The translations under genes were made by a program, and so were the position numbers. DNA of 64,000 nt from Apodemus sylvaticus (taxonomy: Eukaryota > Chordata > Mammalia > Rodentia > Muridae), in contig NC_067477.1 of NCBI RefSeq assembly GCF_947179515.1, positions 131,552,465 to 131,616,464 on the forward strand. The letters run 5' to 3'. Below the pieces are notes generated by a model. The model was not told the origin of the DNA. It worked only from the letters and a program-made list of their open reading frames with translations, and searched no databases. Positions 54,451 to 64,000 of this stretch are shown here, piece after piece. Every line of letters begins with the position of its first letter. Within the stretch, counting starts at the first letter, position 1.

Positions 54451-54540
54451 GCACTGTGAGGACCTGCTGACCTGTGTGTGCCCGTGAGAGTCCCAGCACT
54501 GTGAGGACCTGCTGACCTGTGTGCGCCCGTGAGAGTCCCA
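54451..54540. repeat. 45-bp tandem duplication
   Basis: 54451-54495 and 54496-54540 (GCACTGTGAGGACCTGCTG, GCCCGTGAGAGTCCCA) differ at one base (GTGTGTG versus GTGTGCG). Confidence 0.95.
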
Positions 54541-54799
54541 GCTCAGCTGAGTACTAAGTCGCTTAGAGATAGGATACATATTCACATGAAGTATCTCAGT
54601 GCCAGTAAAATTAAAGGCTACCATATTCATACTAATAATATAGATGAGCTATCATCTGCATACGATTTGCATAAATCACAAAGCTTAAAAATAAATAACA
54701 CTACGCCATATGTTCAGTTAAAATGAAACAAAAAGCACATAACAACAATCTAGCGTGTAAAGTTAGTACCAATGAAGGCACAAGGAAGAAATAGTGAGG

Positions 54800-56406
54800 G
54801 GTTTTGGTTTTGGGTTTTTAATGGGCAGTATCGCATGAACTTAAAGAAGGGAACTGGGGTAAAAGGTTTTGCTATTATTGCCTGATCATGACAACGAGAA
54901 TAGAACGTGTCAAAGCTAGGGGCGTGTGAAGAGCAAACTGCTAGGCCTGCTTACAGGAGGCTAAGGCTCCAGTTCCAACTCTGTAGTCACCACCCACTCT
55001 CGTGCCTTCGCTTTTCTACCCGGAATGGTAAAAGCTGGACTGATGGCTAAGATTCCTCTAATGGACACTTCTGGCAAATCTTTCTTTGAAAAGTATATCC
55101 CAGTCCGTAATCCGTTTCCTTCAACCCTGATAACCATAGTGCGCAAACTAAAGAGTTCATGAATCAATAACTCTGATGGGTGTGTATATGTGTGTTCAAG
55201 GGATTTCTTTACTACAATTTACTGAAAAAACAATATTCTAATTCATACTATAGAAACTTAGCAGTGCATACCAGCACTCTGGACGGAGTAAGATGGCCCA
55301 GTGTCTGATACCTGTACAAGAAGAGATCCAGTGTGACTGCTTGCTTCACAGTGGCGAGGAGTCAGGCCAGAGAGTGTCTGCCCTGCTGAGAACTGACTTA
55401 GCAACACTGGACTATGACAACATTTCTCCTTTCATGACAACCTAGCAACAGCACGTAAGTATGGCTGTTGTGCCTAAAAGCTCAAGAAGTAGCTTTTCTT
55501 CTTTATAAGCCTTGTGGCACTGAGGAGGAAGAGCTGCAACAGAGAAATCCAGTTGGAACCCTGAACTATCACAGCATTTCTCTCATCATTTTAGGGTAGA
55601 AATGCTCTTGGCAATCTGAATGCTAGGACTCTGGGGAGTCACGGCAACTGACTCTAACATCACCCAACAAAACGCTAAACAACACACGGTCTCTTTCCGT
55701 TATCACATACTCTTTGGAAGTTATTTCAGTAAAGTGGGGGCCTAACCAGGAAGAGAAAATTCACTTAAGGTTCCATGAAGTTGTAAGACAAGAGAAGTGA
55801 CAGGCGCAAAAATTAAGCCCAGGACAGGCTAGGTAAATGTGCAAAGTTTTTCAAATAATATTTTTGCTTGCCTCTAGTTCCGCAATACAGTTTAAATTTG
55901 GGCCAACTTTTTAAAGTATTTGTTAAACAGTTCCCACATGTGACATATGTTTCCAGGATACTTCTGACATTGATATGAGAAATTATAAAACATTTAGAAA
56001 CGAAAATGTTAGTCTCAAAAATAACACTGTTAAGTTCCAAGCTTCTTCTGAATTCGTTAAGACAGAAAAGCATTTGGAAAATAGTGCCTTTCTGCTTTGA
56101 AGCGTTCAAATAATGCTCTTAAGAACAGCCTACTACATTGTAACTGTGCGAGGCAAGGTGGAGGGAGATGAGAGGAAATAAAACCGGCTCCTAGCGCCTT
56201 CTCTTGTGCCACTGTCCCGTGTGTGTGGTCCCAGTCCTAACTACTCTGTAAGTAAACCGCTTTATCCCTTCGGCTGGGAACAATAATGTCACCCTTCCAA
56301 TAGGAGGACAATGCCGTTTCAGCGCTCACCCAGGGAGAAACACATGAATAAGAAGTAGTGTCAACTCTACCAGATGAAGTGTGCACAAGGACTGATTTGC
56401 AGCACA
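54800..56406 (-). other. Kcng3: Probable Kcng3 3' untranslated region
   Basis: About 1.6 kb follows the stop codon with no SINE, LTR or long microsatellite, in contrast to the repeat-dense DNA to its left. No coding frame is credible. A minus-strand ATTAAA at 54817-54822 could end the transcript. A longer UTR reaching AATAAA-like motifs near 53.64 kb would have to include a B1, a B3 and a GT/GA repeat. The exact end cannot be set without transcript data. Confidence 0.55.
54817..54822 (-). terminator. Candidate polyadenylation signal ATTAAA for Kcng3
   Basis: The plus strand reads TTTAAT, which is ATTAAA on the gene strand. It is the first strong signal I see leftward of the stop codon and sits near the left edge of the SINE-free block. 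It is unproven, because weaker variants exist between here and the stop. Confidence 0.35.
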
Positions 56407-57052
56407 TTAATTCAGGAACTCAGCCGAGAGGCTCCTACTATATCTAGCTGATCTAAACTTGAGCTCGTGGTAGCATTGCACAAAGCTATGGTAGATGAAA
56501 GTGATAGGTAATGCCAACAGAACAATCCCACTGACAACACAAACTCCTCCAAGGATTCTTCCAGGCACTGTGATAGGATACATATCTCCATAGCCAACTG
56601 TAGTCATAGAGATTATCACCCACCAGCAGGCAGCGGGGATGCTGGCGAAGTCCTTGTTGGATGTTTCCAGGTCCAACCCATGTTCAAGGAGCTGAGAGAG
56701 TGCACTGAAGATTGCCATGGCAACACAGATGAAGACAAGTAACATAACCATCTCTCGGTAGCATCGCTTGAGAGTCAAGCCCAGTGTCTGCAGACCGATG
56801 AAGTGCCGGGCAAGCTTAATCACCCAGAAGATCCGCATCATTCGGAGGACCCGCAAGGTGACCCCGGCCCTCTGGAGTTGAGAGTTCTCTCCTGTAAATA
56901 CTGTCATTAGCACAGAGATGTAATAGGGCGTGATTGCCAGTAAGTCAATGATGTTCAGGGGTCTCTTGACAAACTCACACTTGTTTTTGGAGACGATGAA
57001 CCGCACGATGCACTCCGCAGTGAACCAGCCTATGCAGATAGCTTCAATTATC
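56407..57052 (-). CDS. Kcng3: Kv6.3 silent potassium-channel subunit, terminal coding exon (partial gene)
   Basis: This exon encodes the C-terminal half (214 residues plus one split codon) of a Kv6-type modulatory subunit. Family knowledge: Kv6 subunits do not form channels alone but assemble with Kv2 subunits at the plasma membrane and change gating. Seen here in order: S2 (IIEAICIGWFTAECIVRF), S3 (RPLNIIDLLAITPYYISVL), S4 with spaced arginines (LRVLRMMRIFWVIKLARHF), S5 (MVMLLVFICVAMAIFSAL), pore loop with TTVGYGD (GYG codons at 56587-56595), and S6 ending LALPITFIYHSF. Kv1-4 channels have PxP in S6; here the second proline is Thr (PIT, 56500-56508), the usual mark of silent subunits. The tail is short and ends EFLN before TAA at 56407-56409. 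The exon begins after a CAG acceptor in phase with one base (G) of a split codon, probably AGG Arg. The open frame could be opened by a GTG at 57006, but homology continues to the splice site. The cytoplasmic T1 domain and S1 must be in an exon beyond 64000. Confidence 0.96.
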
Positions 57053-57080
57053 CTGTCAAGAGAACAAAGGGAGGATTGAT
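57053..57080 (-). other. Kcng3: 3' splice site of Kcng3 intron 1
   Basis: Read on the minus strand, a pyrimidine-rich run (CCTCCCTTTGTTCTCTTG) ends in ACAG directly before the coding sequence. The S2 homology starts exactly at this junction, so it fixes the exon boundary at 57052. Confidence 0.88.
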
Positions 57081-57714
57081 CATTTTATTTTTAAGCATTT
57101 TAATAGCTCTTCAGATTCTTCAGATAGTACTACACTGACATATTAATTCAGTCACAGTTCCAGAAAACATGAAGAACAGACAGTGTCAACATCATCGGAG
57201 CCACCAGGACGCAACGAGACAATAAAGACTCAAGTTTAGGTGATAACTGAATTCCAGAAGGTTTTTATACCTTAGCCCATATGAAATACTGTTAAAAATG
57301 CGTACGTCCCCGCCCCAGTAGCTCTTGAAAAAACAACAACCTGTCCTATTTGGTGGTGTGAATTCAGCTCAGGCTGATCTAACCACAAAGTAAGATTTCA
57401 CATATTCTTTGAGGACAGTGGTTCCCAACCATGGTTTACAGTGGAGAGTGGGACAGAAGCGTTTTGTTCCCACAAAGTGAAACATGTCCTAAAATGTGTC
57501 TCGTCTCTACCCTGCAGTAGGCTTGTGTGGGAGACACTGTGGCTTTTAGGAACTGCATGGATGCTCACTGCAGGGGAGCACCAGGTCCACTGTCCTCAGT
57601 CTGGAAACCAGGATAAGGACTCCTGGGCCGGACCAAGCCATTACTGCCATCTTTGCCAAAGACTACAACTACTTGGTTTGTTACTTTCACAATGACCTTT
57701 ATGTAGCATATAGT
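57081..57714. other. Unique intronic DNA
   Basis: No repeat recognised. It starts a CAGTGGTTCCCAACC phrase at about 57417 that resembles a hAT end, but no matching far end was found. Confidence 0.5.
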
Positions 57715-57945
57715 TTATTTTAAGATGTGTTTATTTTTATCTTGCATGTAACCCTAACCCTAACCCTAAGTGTAGTGTTTGCCTGCATGTATACATGTGC
57801 ACCACATGTGTGCAGTACCTACATAGTCCTGAAGAGGGTGTCAGACCCCCTGGAACTGGAGTTATAGACAGTTATGAGCTGCCATGTGGGTACTGGGAAT
57901 CCAACCTGAGTCCTCTGGAAGAGCAGCCAGTGTTCTTGGCACCTA
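57715..57945 (-). mobile_element. B3 SINE carrying a telomere-like run
   Basis: GCCTGCATGTATACATGTGCACC, CCTGAAGAGGGTGTCAGACC, GCCATGTGGGTACTGGGAATCC, TCCTCTGGAAGAGCAGCCAGTG. (CCCTAA)n interrupts it near the tail. Confidence 0.85.
57749..57769. repeat. Interstitial telomere-like repeat, 3.5 units
   Basis: TAACCCTAACCCTAACCCTAA, perfect TTAGGG-type units between the T-rich tail and the body of the B3. Confidence 0.95.
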
Positions 57946-58492
57946 GCCTCTGGGGTACAGATTTAAAACGCAAACAGTTCTGCGCAGAGCCATTATTTCT
58001 CAAGTGTCCTATACCACTGCCCCTGTGTTGAAAACAGTATTTGCAGAACATCCCAGAGCTAAGGGCAGGCTCCTTAGAAGAGGCTGCCACCTGAAGGCTC
58101 TGGCCACATCCACACCTAGTCCATTTGCACTCTAAGGTTGAAGAAATCCAATCTTAGCATTCTGGTTAGGAAGCCTGACTTGGAAGGGCAGCGAATCCAG
58201 ACACAACTGTAGAATGACTTAAACGTTCTAATTCCAAGTTAAAGTTATCATTGGTATTCCATCCCTCGCATAATCAAGGCAGTGGCTGGAGCAGACAGAC
58301 ACCACTGTAAAAGGAATCACTCTAAGACAATCCACAGAGCCCAAGCCGTCCTGGGTGGCACCTGAAAATATGTAAATATGACTAACCACGTTTCTTCCTT
58401 ATTATGAGGCTTTCCGGGGTCATAAACACCAACTTTGTTAATCTTTATTTTTTTGAATAAGTATTCATATTCACATGGTTCAAATCTACAAA
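57946..58492. other. Unique intronic DNA
   Basis: Nothing identifiable. Confidence 0.5.
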
Positions 58493-58622
58493 TCTGGCCA
58501 AGCGTGCTGGCACATGACTGTAGTCTCAGCATTTGTGGGGTGGACACAAGAAGATCGGGAGTTCAGGACTAGCCTCTGCCACATAAGTTAGAACTATACC
58601 CCCAAAATCAAAAACGCAAAAC
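58493..58622 (+). mobile_element. B1 SINE, divergent
   Basis: TCTGGCCAAGCGTGCTGGCACATG to GAACTATACCCCCAAAATCAAAAACG. Confidence 0.8.
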
Positions 58623-58654
58623 AAAAGACTACAGAAAGAAAAATCTCAGCTAAG

Positions 58655-59327
58655 AATGGTGATGTGTGCCTATAGACTCTGTTGTCATGGTGATCTGTGC
58701 CAGTGGGCCCTGCAGCCATGATGATGTGTGCCTGTAGACCCCACGGCCATGGTGATGTGTGACTGTAGACCCCACGGCCATGGTGATATGTGACTGTAGA
58801 CCCCACGGCCATGGTGATATGTGCCTGTAGACCCTGCAGCCATGGTGATATGTACCCCAAGGCCATGGTGACGTGTGCCTGTAGACCCCATGGCCATGGT
58901 GATGTGTGACTGTGGACCTCACGGCCCTGTTGATATGTGCCTGTGGACCCCGCAGCCATGGTGATGTGTTCCTGTAGACCCCACGGCCATGGTGATGTGT
59001 GACTGTAGACCCCACGGCCATGGTGATGTGTATCTGTAGACCCTGCAGCCATTGTGATGTGTGCCTGTAGACCCTGCAGCCATGGTGATGTGTGCCTGTA
59101 GACCCCACGGCCATGGTGGTGTGTGACTATAGACCCTGCAGCCATGGTGATATGTGCCTGTAGACCCTGCAGCCATGGTGACGGGTGCCTGTAGACTCTG
59201 CAGCCATTGTGATGTGTGCCTGTAGACTCCGCAGCCATGGTGACGGGTGCCTGTAGACTCTGCAGCCATGGTGATGTGTGCCTGTAGACCCTGCAGCCAT
59301 GGTGATGTGTGCCTGTAGACCCCGCAG
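58655..59327. repeat. 31-bp minisatellite, about 22 copies
   Basis: The unit runs CCATGGTGATGTGTGCCTG then TAGACCCTGCAG (CCCACGG in many copies). Most copies are 31 bases; a few are shortened (near 58850). Because 31 is not a multiple of three, the frame rotates and repeats every 93 bases (31 residues). All three minus frames stay open for 140-214 codons. Adjoining the B1 at its left. Confidence 0.96.
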
Positions 59328-59886
59328 TGTGTAGGCTGAAGGAGAATCACTATAGATCACAAGTTCGGGACCAGCCACAGGAAGACTAAAACCAGGGTCT
59401 CAGTCTCATCCTATTTCCAGGCCACGCAGTTACCCTCCCTGGAGGCAAGAAATGAAGTAGTTTCTTATGAATCATTACAGTTATTTTATGTACAATATAA
59501 ACCAATAATCTCTGTAGTATGTGCGCCCCAAGCATCTCTTGGGGATCATTTCTTGTCACTCTGTGAATAAAAAGTTTTCCCAATGGGGGGATAGGCAGGG
59601 CATAGGTACACATGGGGGGTCCATTCACATGGGGAGATGCATTCACAGATAATTTGGTGTGTGTATTTACATATATTACTCTCTACCTATAGTCCTTTGC
59701 GACACCATCTCTTTATGATCCTGATCGAAGCCAGAGGCCAGCAAGCCCCTTAATCCTTCTGTTTCTGCCCACCCTGCAGCACTAGAATTACGTGTGTTCA
59801 CATCCACAGCTACAATCACCTTTTTACATTTGAACTCGGGTCCCCACACTTTCACAGCCAATGAGCTTACCCACTAACCCAGTAGG
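59328..59886. other. Intronic DNA, traces of an old SINE
   Basis: 59825-59885 (GAACTCGGGTCCCCACAC, GAGCTTACCCACTAACC) looks like an antisense tRNA-type SINE end. The rest is unassigned. Confidence 0.4.
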
Positions 59887-60025
59887 TGGTTCTCAACCTG
59901 TGAGACAAGGCCCCTCTCAGATACCCTACATATCAGATATCTACACACGACTCATTACAGTAGCAAAGTTATGATCGACAGAGTGATTTTATGGTTGGGG
60001 GTCACCACACCACAAGCTCCGACAG
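59887..60025 (-). mobile_element. hAT-Charlie fragment (URR1-like)
   Basis: GGTGGTTCTCAACCTGTGAG, ATATCAGATATCTACACACG, GCAAAGTTATGATCGACAG, TTTTATGGTTGGGGGTCACCACACC. Same family as the copy at 16983, opposite orientation; the far end is lost. Confidence 0.75.
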
Positions 60026-62514
60026 ACTGGCTTTAAATGCACAGTAACCCTGTCTCAGCTTCCTTTGTCCTGGGATTGCAAGTAGAGGCGACTAGGACCT
60101 GCTAAATATCTCTGCTTCTACATCAGTTCACAGTTTTGCAAATATAACTATAGGTTAAATCCTAGACTTGGGAGAAAATTTTGCTAGACTTTGCCCAACT
60201 CTTCCCACAGAGTTATACTAATCTCTCCTAGCACCAGCCACACGGACAGTGCCCCCAGCACCCCAGAGTGAAACAGCCCGGAACCCGAGATCCCTGCCGT
60301 GCTCACACAGACGCCATGGCCTTGTCTGAAAGGACGCTGAGACTATTTTCATGTGCTAACAGCCTGCTCCATGACCTATGCCACTCGCTCCAGGCCTTTA
60401 ATCTATTTGCATACGTGATAGAGATACCTCAGGGCACAGTGACTGTCAGATCAAGTCTGTTCAGTTCACAGTCTTAGAAAAGTGTCCACGGGCTTTGCCT
60501 ATAAACCTGACGAAGGAAACAATAAGCTCTGTGGCCTGTGGTTTAAATACTTCCGGCAGTCTTTTCTGGGGTGGGGGTGGGGGGATGACATTTTTGAATG
60601 GTTGGAGGGAAAAAAAAAAACAAAAGAAAAAGAATTTAATCCCTTGCCGCGCTGACATCGGAGACCGTGATTTCTGTGGCCACAGTCTCATGGACACAGA
60701 CAAACCAGTTTCCACCAGCTTCTGCTTTTTTCATGCTACACATACACAGGCCAGGCAGAGTGGCTGTGACAGAATCAAGCCGGCTCTGGAAGGCCCCAGC
60801 CTGGGCATCAGGATCTTAATGGTCTCTTTGGGGGTAGAGGACAGGGTTTTCAGACCACCACACACTGTCACCAGAACAGGGTAAGGAACCTGATGTTCCG
60901 GCGAGGGAGCAAGGCAGATGACGTCATAGCAGGGCCTGACATTTCTCTCCTGTGGATCTGTCTGTTGGACTCATGGGCTTTGATTGGCGGAAGCATTCTT
61001 GTCCTCACCAGACTAAAGGAAGCAGCTTCGGCAAATCTGGGGGCTTACAAAACTGGGCAGGTTGTAAATCTTGAAAGAGATGAGAATCCCAAAGTAGAGT
61101 TTTCAAAGAATCTGTTTGAACAACATAACATTATGTCTACCTGGTTAGAGTTGTAAAATATCCCACACGTTCCCGGTATTTCTAGACTCCTTGAGGTGGG
61201 GCAAGGCTGTGCGATCTGTTCTAACCGCAGACAATGAGGACCAGTGGTGTGCTGTGGGTACATTCTTGCCCTGCTGTGGTAGCCTGGGAGCCACGGACTC
61301 TGAAGGGTCCAGTGCAGGCAGGGGACCCTACCGCTCTCCTCTCTGACTCTCAGTGCACTCCAGAGCATAGGCACTTGTCACCTGACCCAGACTGGACACT
61401 GCATGTGATCAATTACTAATAAACCTTCATCATGCCGAGCCTCTAGGACCTCAACCTTGCTTGCTATCCTAGGTCAGCAATAAATCAGTGACTCTGGTAA
61501 CCTGTGCACTCAGAAGGAACTGCAGGAAGACACTGTAGTAACAGATAACCATCTGTATCTGAAGAACCAGAAGCCAGAAATGCTCATGAATCTGACATTT
61601 TTGGATCGTTGACATGATGCTCAACATGGAAAATCCCCGTACCTGACCTCATGTGACAGGTCATAGTTAAAACACAGGAACACTAAAAGTACTTCATAAG
61701 ATTGCCTCAGGCTACGTGCATACGATATATTGGAAACATAAGTGAGTTTTAGGTTTACCTCTGGGTAACGTATTACATGTAGGGAAATATCCCAAAATCT
61801 GAAACTCCAACCATATCCGGTCTTGAACATTTCAGATAAGGGATAAACTAATGGACTGTGTTGCCTCCTGCCAGCTATGAGCAGGACGCTGTCCTTGACA
61901 GCAAGAAGTCCATGTTCTTCTCCTTTGATGGGTGAACCCCACCCACCAAGTACCAGTGTGTGGATAGTCCTGGGGCCCTGTCAGCTCTAAAATCCTAAGA
62001 TCTATTACTTTCAGAAGAGCAAAATTCTTAATTGTGCCCAAAGAACCAGAACATTTTCTGACTAATTATTTCCACCAGCAGCCAGAGTTGCTTAGATTAA
62101 AATGGAGGAAATTCAAATGCTGTGGAATAATCTCTCGGTAGGGGAATTCAAAGAGGCAAGCTTGTCTGTAATGAGGTCCTGGGGGCTTCACCGTGTGCCC
62201 CCCAAGTCAGATGAAATCTCTCGAGATTCACTCTGAAGGGATGAATCAGCTAGGAATCCCAAGTTCCTAAGACTATGCCAAGGCAACCTCCACCAACAAA
62301 CACCTGAAGCCTGCCAAAATCCCCCAGCTCCCAAACGGCTCTCACCAACACACCAACTGCGGGGAAAGTCGGCACAGTTTGCTGAGCATGGTGGCAAACA
62401 ATGACGCACTTCTGAAGGCTACGTCTATCAAATGCAAACAGAACTGAGATGCTACTGGGGAAGTGTGTGCCTTGGAAGCCTGTTCTAACTGCGTTGCTAA
62501 TAAAAATCATTTCC
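60026..62514. other. Unique intronic DNA
   Basis: No confident repeat except a poor antisense B1 trace at 60035-60090, a G-run at 60567-60587 and an A-run at 60610. Open frames up to 129 codons show no domain. No exon signature. Confidence 0.5.
60240..60480. promoter_or_regulatory. Candidate intronic regulatory block with octamer
   Basis: Repeat-free. It carries a perfect POU octamer ATTTGCAT at 60405-60412 next to TTTAATC and TACGTGATA. Composition only. Confidence 0.25.
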
Positions 62515-62660
62515 AGCTTACTGAGGCCCTTCAGCTGGGTACTGGTCTAAGCACTGTACAGACATCTTGAGTAATTCTTTCCAGAAGTCTAGGTTTATTT
62601 TCCCTATATCCCTGTTAGGGATGACAAAACCAAAATGGGCTGGTTAATCATGTCTTTCAA
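62515..62660 (-). mobile_element. MIR SINE, ancient
   Basis: TTACTGAGGCCCTTCAGCTGGG, GGTCTAAGCACTGTACAGACATC, GTAATTCTTTCCAG, ATTTTCCCTATATCCCTG, GGGATGACAAAACC follow the MIR complement. Confidence 0.65.
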
Positions 62661-62779
62661 CATCCCACCATCAGGGACTGCAGTGGCACAGGCATAGTCC
62701 TACAGGCCTTTAGAGCTGTATGAACATCTGATGACACTAATGATTTTTACAACAGTGTCCACTGTTAATATGGAATGGT

Positions 62780-62942
62780 TTCTTCTTCTTCTTCTTCTTC
62801 TTCTTCTTCTTCTTCTTCTTCTTCTTCTTCTTCTTCTTCTTCTTCTTCTTCTTCTTCTCTTTTTCTTCTTCCTCTTCCTCTTCTTCCTCCTCCTCCTCCC
62901 CCCCCTCCTCCTCCCCCCCTCCTCCTCCTTCTCCTCTTTTTT
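62780..62942. repeat. (TTC)26 triplet run in a 164-bp polypyrimidine tract
   Basis: 62780-62857 is 26 perfect TTC units; TTCCTC and CCT units continue with no purine to 62942. On the Kcng3 sense strand this is (GAA)n. Open frames here encode poly-Leu or poly-Ser only. The tract lies inside the TSDs of the adjoining B1. Confidence 0.98.
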
Positions 62943-63099
62943 GGTTTTTTGAACTTGGTTTTTTCGAGAAGGGTTTCTCTATATAGCCCTGGCTGTCCTG
63001 GAACTCACTCTGTAGACTAGGCTGGCCTCGAACTCAGAAATCCGCCTGCCTCTGCCTCCCAAGTGCAGGGATTACAAGTGTGCGCCACCACTGCCTGGC
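62943..63099 (-). mobile_element. B1 SINE whose tail became the TTC tract
   Basis: Antisense B1 from CGAGAAGGGTTTCTCTATATAGC to GTGTGCGCCACCACTGCCTGGC. The exact TSD ATGGAATGGTTTCT is at 62770-62783 and 63100-63113, enclosing both the B1 and the triplet tract. Confidence 0.96.
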
Positions 63100-63131
63100 A
63101 TGGAATGGTTTCTATATCTTCATTTCTACAG

Positions 63132-63561
63132 TGTCTTAGTTCGAGTTTCTATTGCCTAAAATCAAACCATATTGTCTATAGCTACACCAGGACCAAAAAG
63201 TAAGTTGGAAGGAAAGGGTTTATCTGACTTATACTTCCACATTGCTGTTCATCAACAAAGGAAGTCAGGACAGGAACCTGGAGGCAGGAGCTGACGCAGA
63301 GACTCTGGAGTATTGCTCACTGACTGGCTCCCCATGGCTTGCTCAGCCTGCTTTCTTATAGAACCCTGGACTACCAGCCCAGGGTGGCCCCGCCCACATG
63401 GACTGGCCCTCCCACATTGATGACTAATTGAGAAAACAATTAGTTTTCTACAGATTAGATCCCTACAGCTGGATCTCTTGGAGCCACTTCCCCAACTGAG
63501 GCTCCTTTCTCTCTGATGACTGTAAGTTGTATCAAGCTGACACACAAAACCAAGCCAGACA
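63132..63561 (-). mobile_element. Solo LTR, same family as 4688, antisense
   Basis: Plus strand reads TGTCTTAGTTCGAG ... AGCCAGACA, with GGGTTTATCTGAC and CTTTCTTATAGAACCC as reversed signals. An extra CTACAGATTAGATCCCTACAG phrase near 63450 marks a subfamily difference. No clear TSD. Confidence 0.78.
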
Positions 63562-64000
63562 AGGCTTCTCAGCTCACTTAGCAGTTTGTTACCTCAAGAG
63601 TGGGGCCCTGAAGAGAGGAGAATGGGCCAATTTTCTGTCTCCATCTGTCTCTATGTCGTTGAGAGGAAACGACGGCCTCTGATACACTGGTCCTATGTTT
63701 TTGGAATTCCCTGCTGAAAAAACTCATGAACCAAGTAAACATCTGTCTGATCCTCTGTAACAGTATTAGAAAACGAACAGCCACAGCTACAATGTAATGT
63801 CTTCTTCCCTCTGGTCTTGGAGGGCCTGAATCACTACCTGCAAACACCAGCCATTACTAGCTGCTGGTCCATCTTTCATGACAGAAGACTCTCTTAAGGA
63901 AAGAAATAACACTCCTGTGTGTTAACCAGACGCTGTCTCCATCCTATAAGGGAACAAAGACCACTGCCTAGACCAGTCAGGTGGAAGGTCAAGGCCTATG
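63562..64000. other. Unique intronic DNA to window end
   Basis: Nothing identifiable. Confidence 0.5.

Larger units (their letters stand above)
57053..64000 (-). other. Kcng3: Kcng3 intron (3' part, continues past window)
   Basis: Everything right of the acceptor is intronic for a minus-strand gene whose first exon is not in the window. It holds a B3 with a telomere-like run, a B1, a 31-bp minisatellite, a hAT fragment, a MIR, a GAA/TTC tract inside a B1, and an LTR. No other exon-like open frame with plausible splice sites was found. Confidence 0.8.

Noticed and set aside
57004..57006. GTG as a possible start codon for the Kcng3 frame
   Set aside because: Channel homology (S2) continues upstream in frame to a good splice acceptor; this is an internal valine codon.
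57417..57440. CAGTGGTTCCCAACC as the end of a hAT element
   Set aside because: No matching inverted end or 8-bp duplication found within several hundred bases.
57749..57769. True telomere or subtelomere
   Set aside because: Only 3.5 units inside a SINE within a gene intron.
58594..59378. Open frames of 143-214 codons on minus that look like a His/Thr/Gly-rich repeat protein
   Set aside because: They are the 31-bp minisatellite read in three rotating frames; no start context, splice sites or non-repeat domain.
62731..63020. Poly-Leu and poly-Ser open frames
   Set aside because: Direct translation of the TTC/CCT tract.
1..64000. CRISPR array, phage, operon or bacterial mobile system
   Set aside because: Tandem repeats have no unique spacers; genome style is rodent nuclear DNA throughout.

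Overview
The window is nuclear DNA from a mouse-like rodent. The evidence is dozens of B1, B2, B3/B4 and ID SINEs close to the Mus consensus, rodent LTR elements, long microsatellites, and one exon of a vertebrate potassium-channel gene. There is no bacterial, phage, CRISPR or operon content. Nearly all open frames of 60-300 codons are chance or repeat-derived.

The only protein-coding gene I can support is Kcng3 (Kv6.3), on the minus strand. Its last coding exon is at 56407-57052. The 3' UTR runs leftward to about 54.8 kb, and the intron before the exon runs rightward past the window end, so the first exon lies outside. From established knowledge Kcng3 maps to mouse chromosome 17 between Cox7a2l and Mta3. 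The rest of the window would then be the intergenic region downstream of Kcng3. That placement is inference.

Layout. 1-11 kb: mostly unique DNA with a few old repeats, a CpG-rich unique block at 6.94-7.56 kb and an exact 90-bp tandem duplication at 9.87 kb. 11-18 kb: dense SINE cluster, several with clear target-site duplications (TSDs), including a B3 split by a small hAT DNA transposon. 18-33 kb: LTRs, L1 remnants, a 0.5-kb CT tract and a solo ERV LTR. 33-45 kb: mixed unique sequence with two enhancer-like blocks and a stretch resembling a minus-strand 3' end at 41.4-43 kb. 45-54 kb: SINE/LTR-rich with long purine tracts. 54.1-57.7 kb: SINE-free block holding the Kcng3 exon and 3' UTR. 57-64 kb: intron with a telomere-like run, a 31-bp minisatellite, a hAT fragment, and a GAA/TTC triplet tract that grew inside a B1 insertion.

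No undescribed multi-gene system is visible. The most interesting items are the GAA-B1 compound in the intron, the 31-bp minisatellite that stays open in all three minus-strand frames, the hAT-in-B3 nested insertion, a textbook solo LTR with 4-bp TSDs, and several unique blocks that may be regulatory. All element boundaries were read by eye and most are good to about 5-20 bases. SINE subfamily names (B3 versus B4/RSINE1) are approximate.
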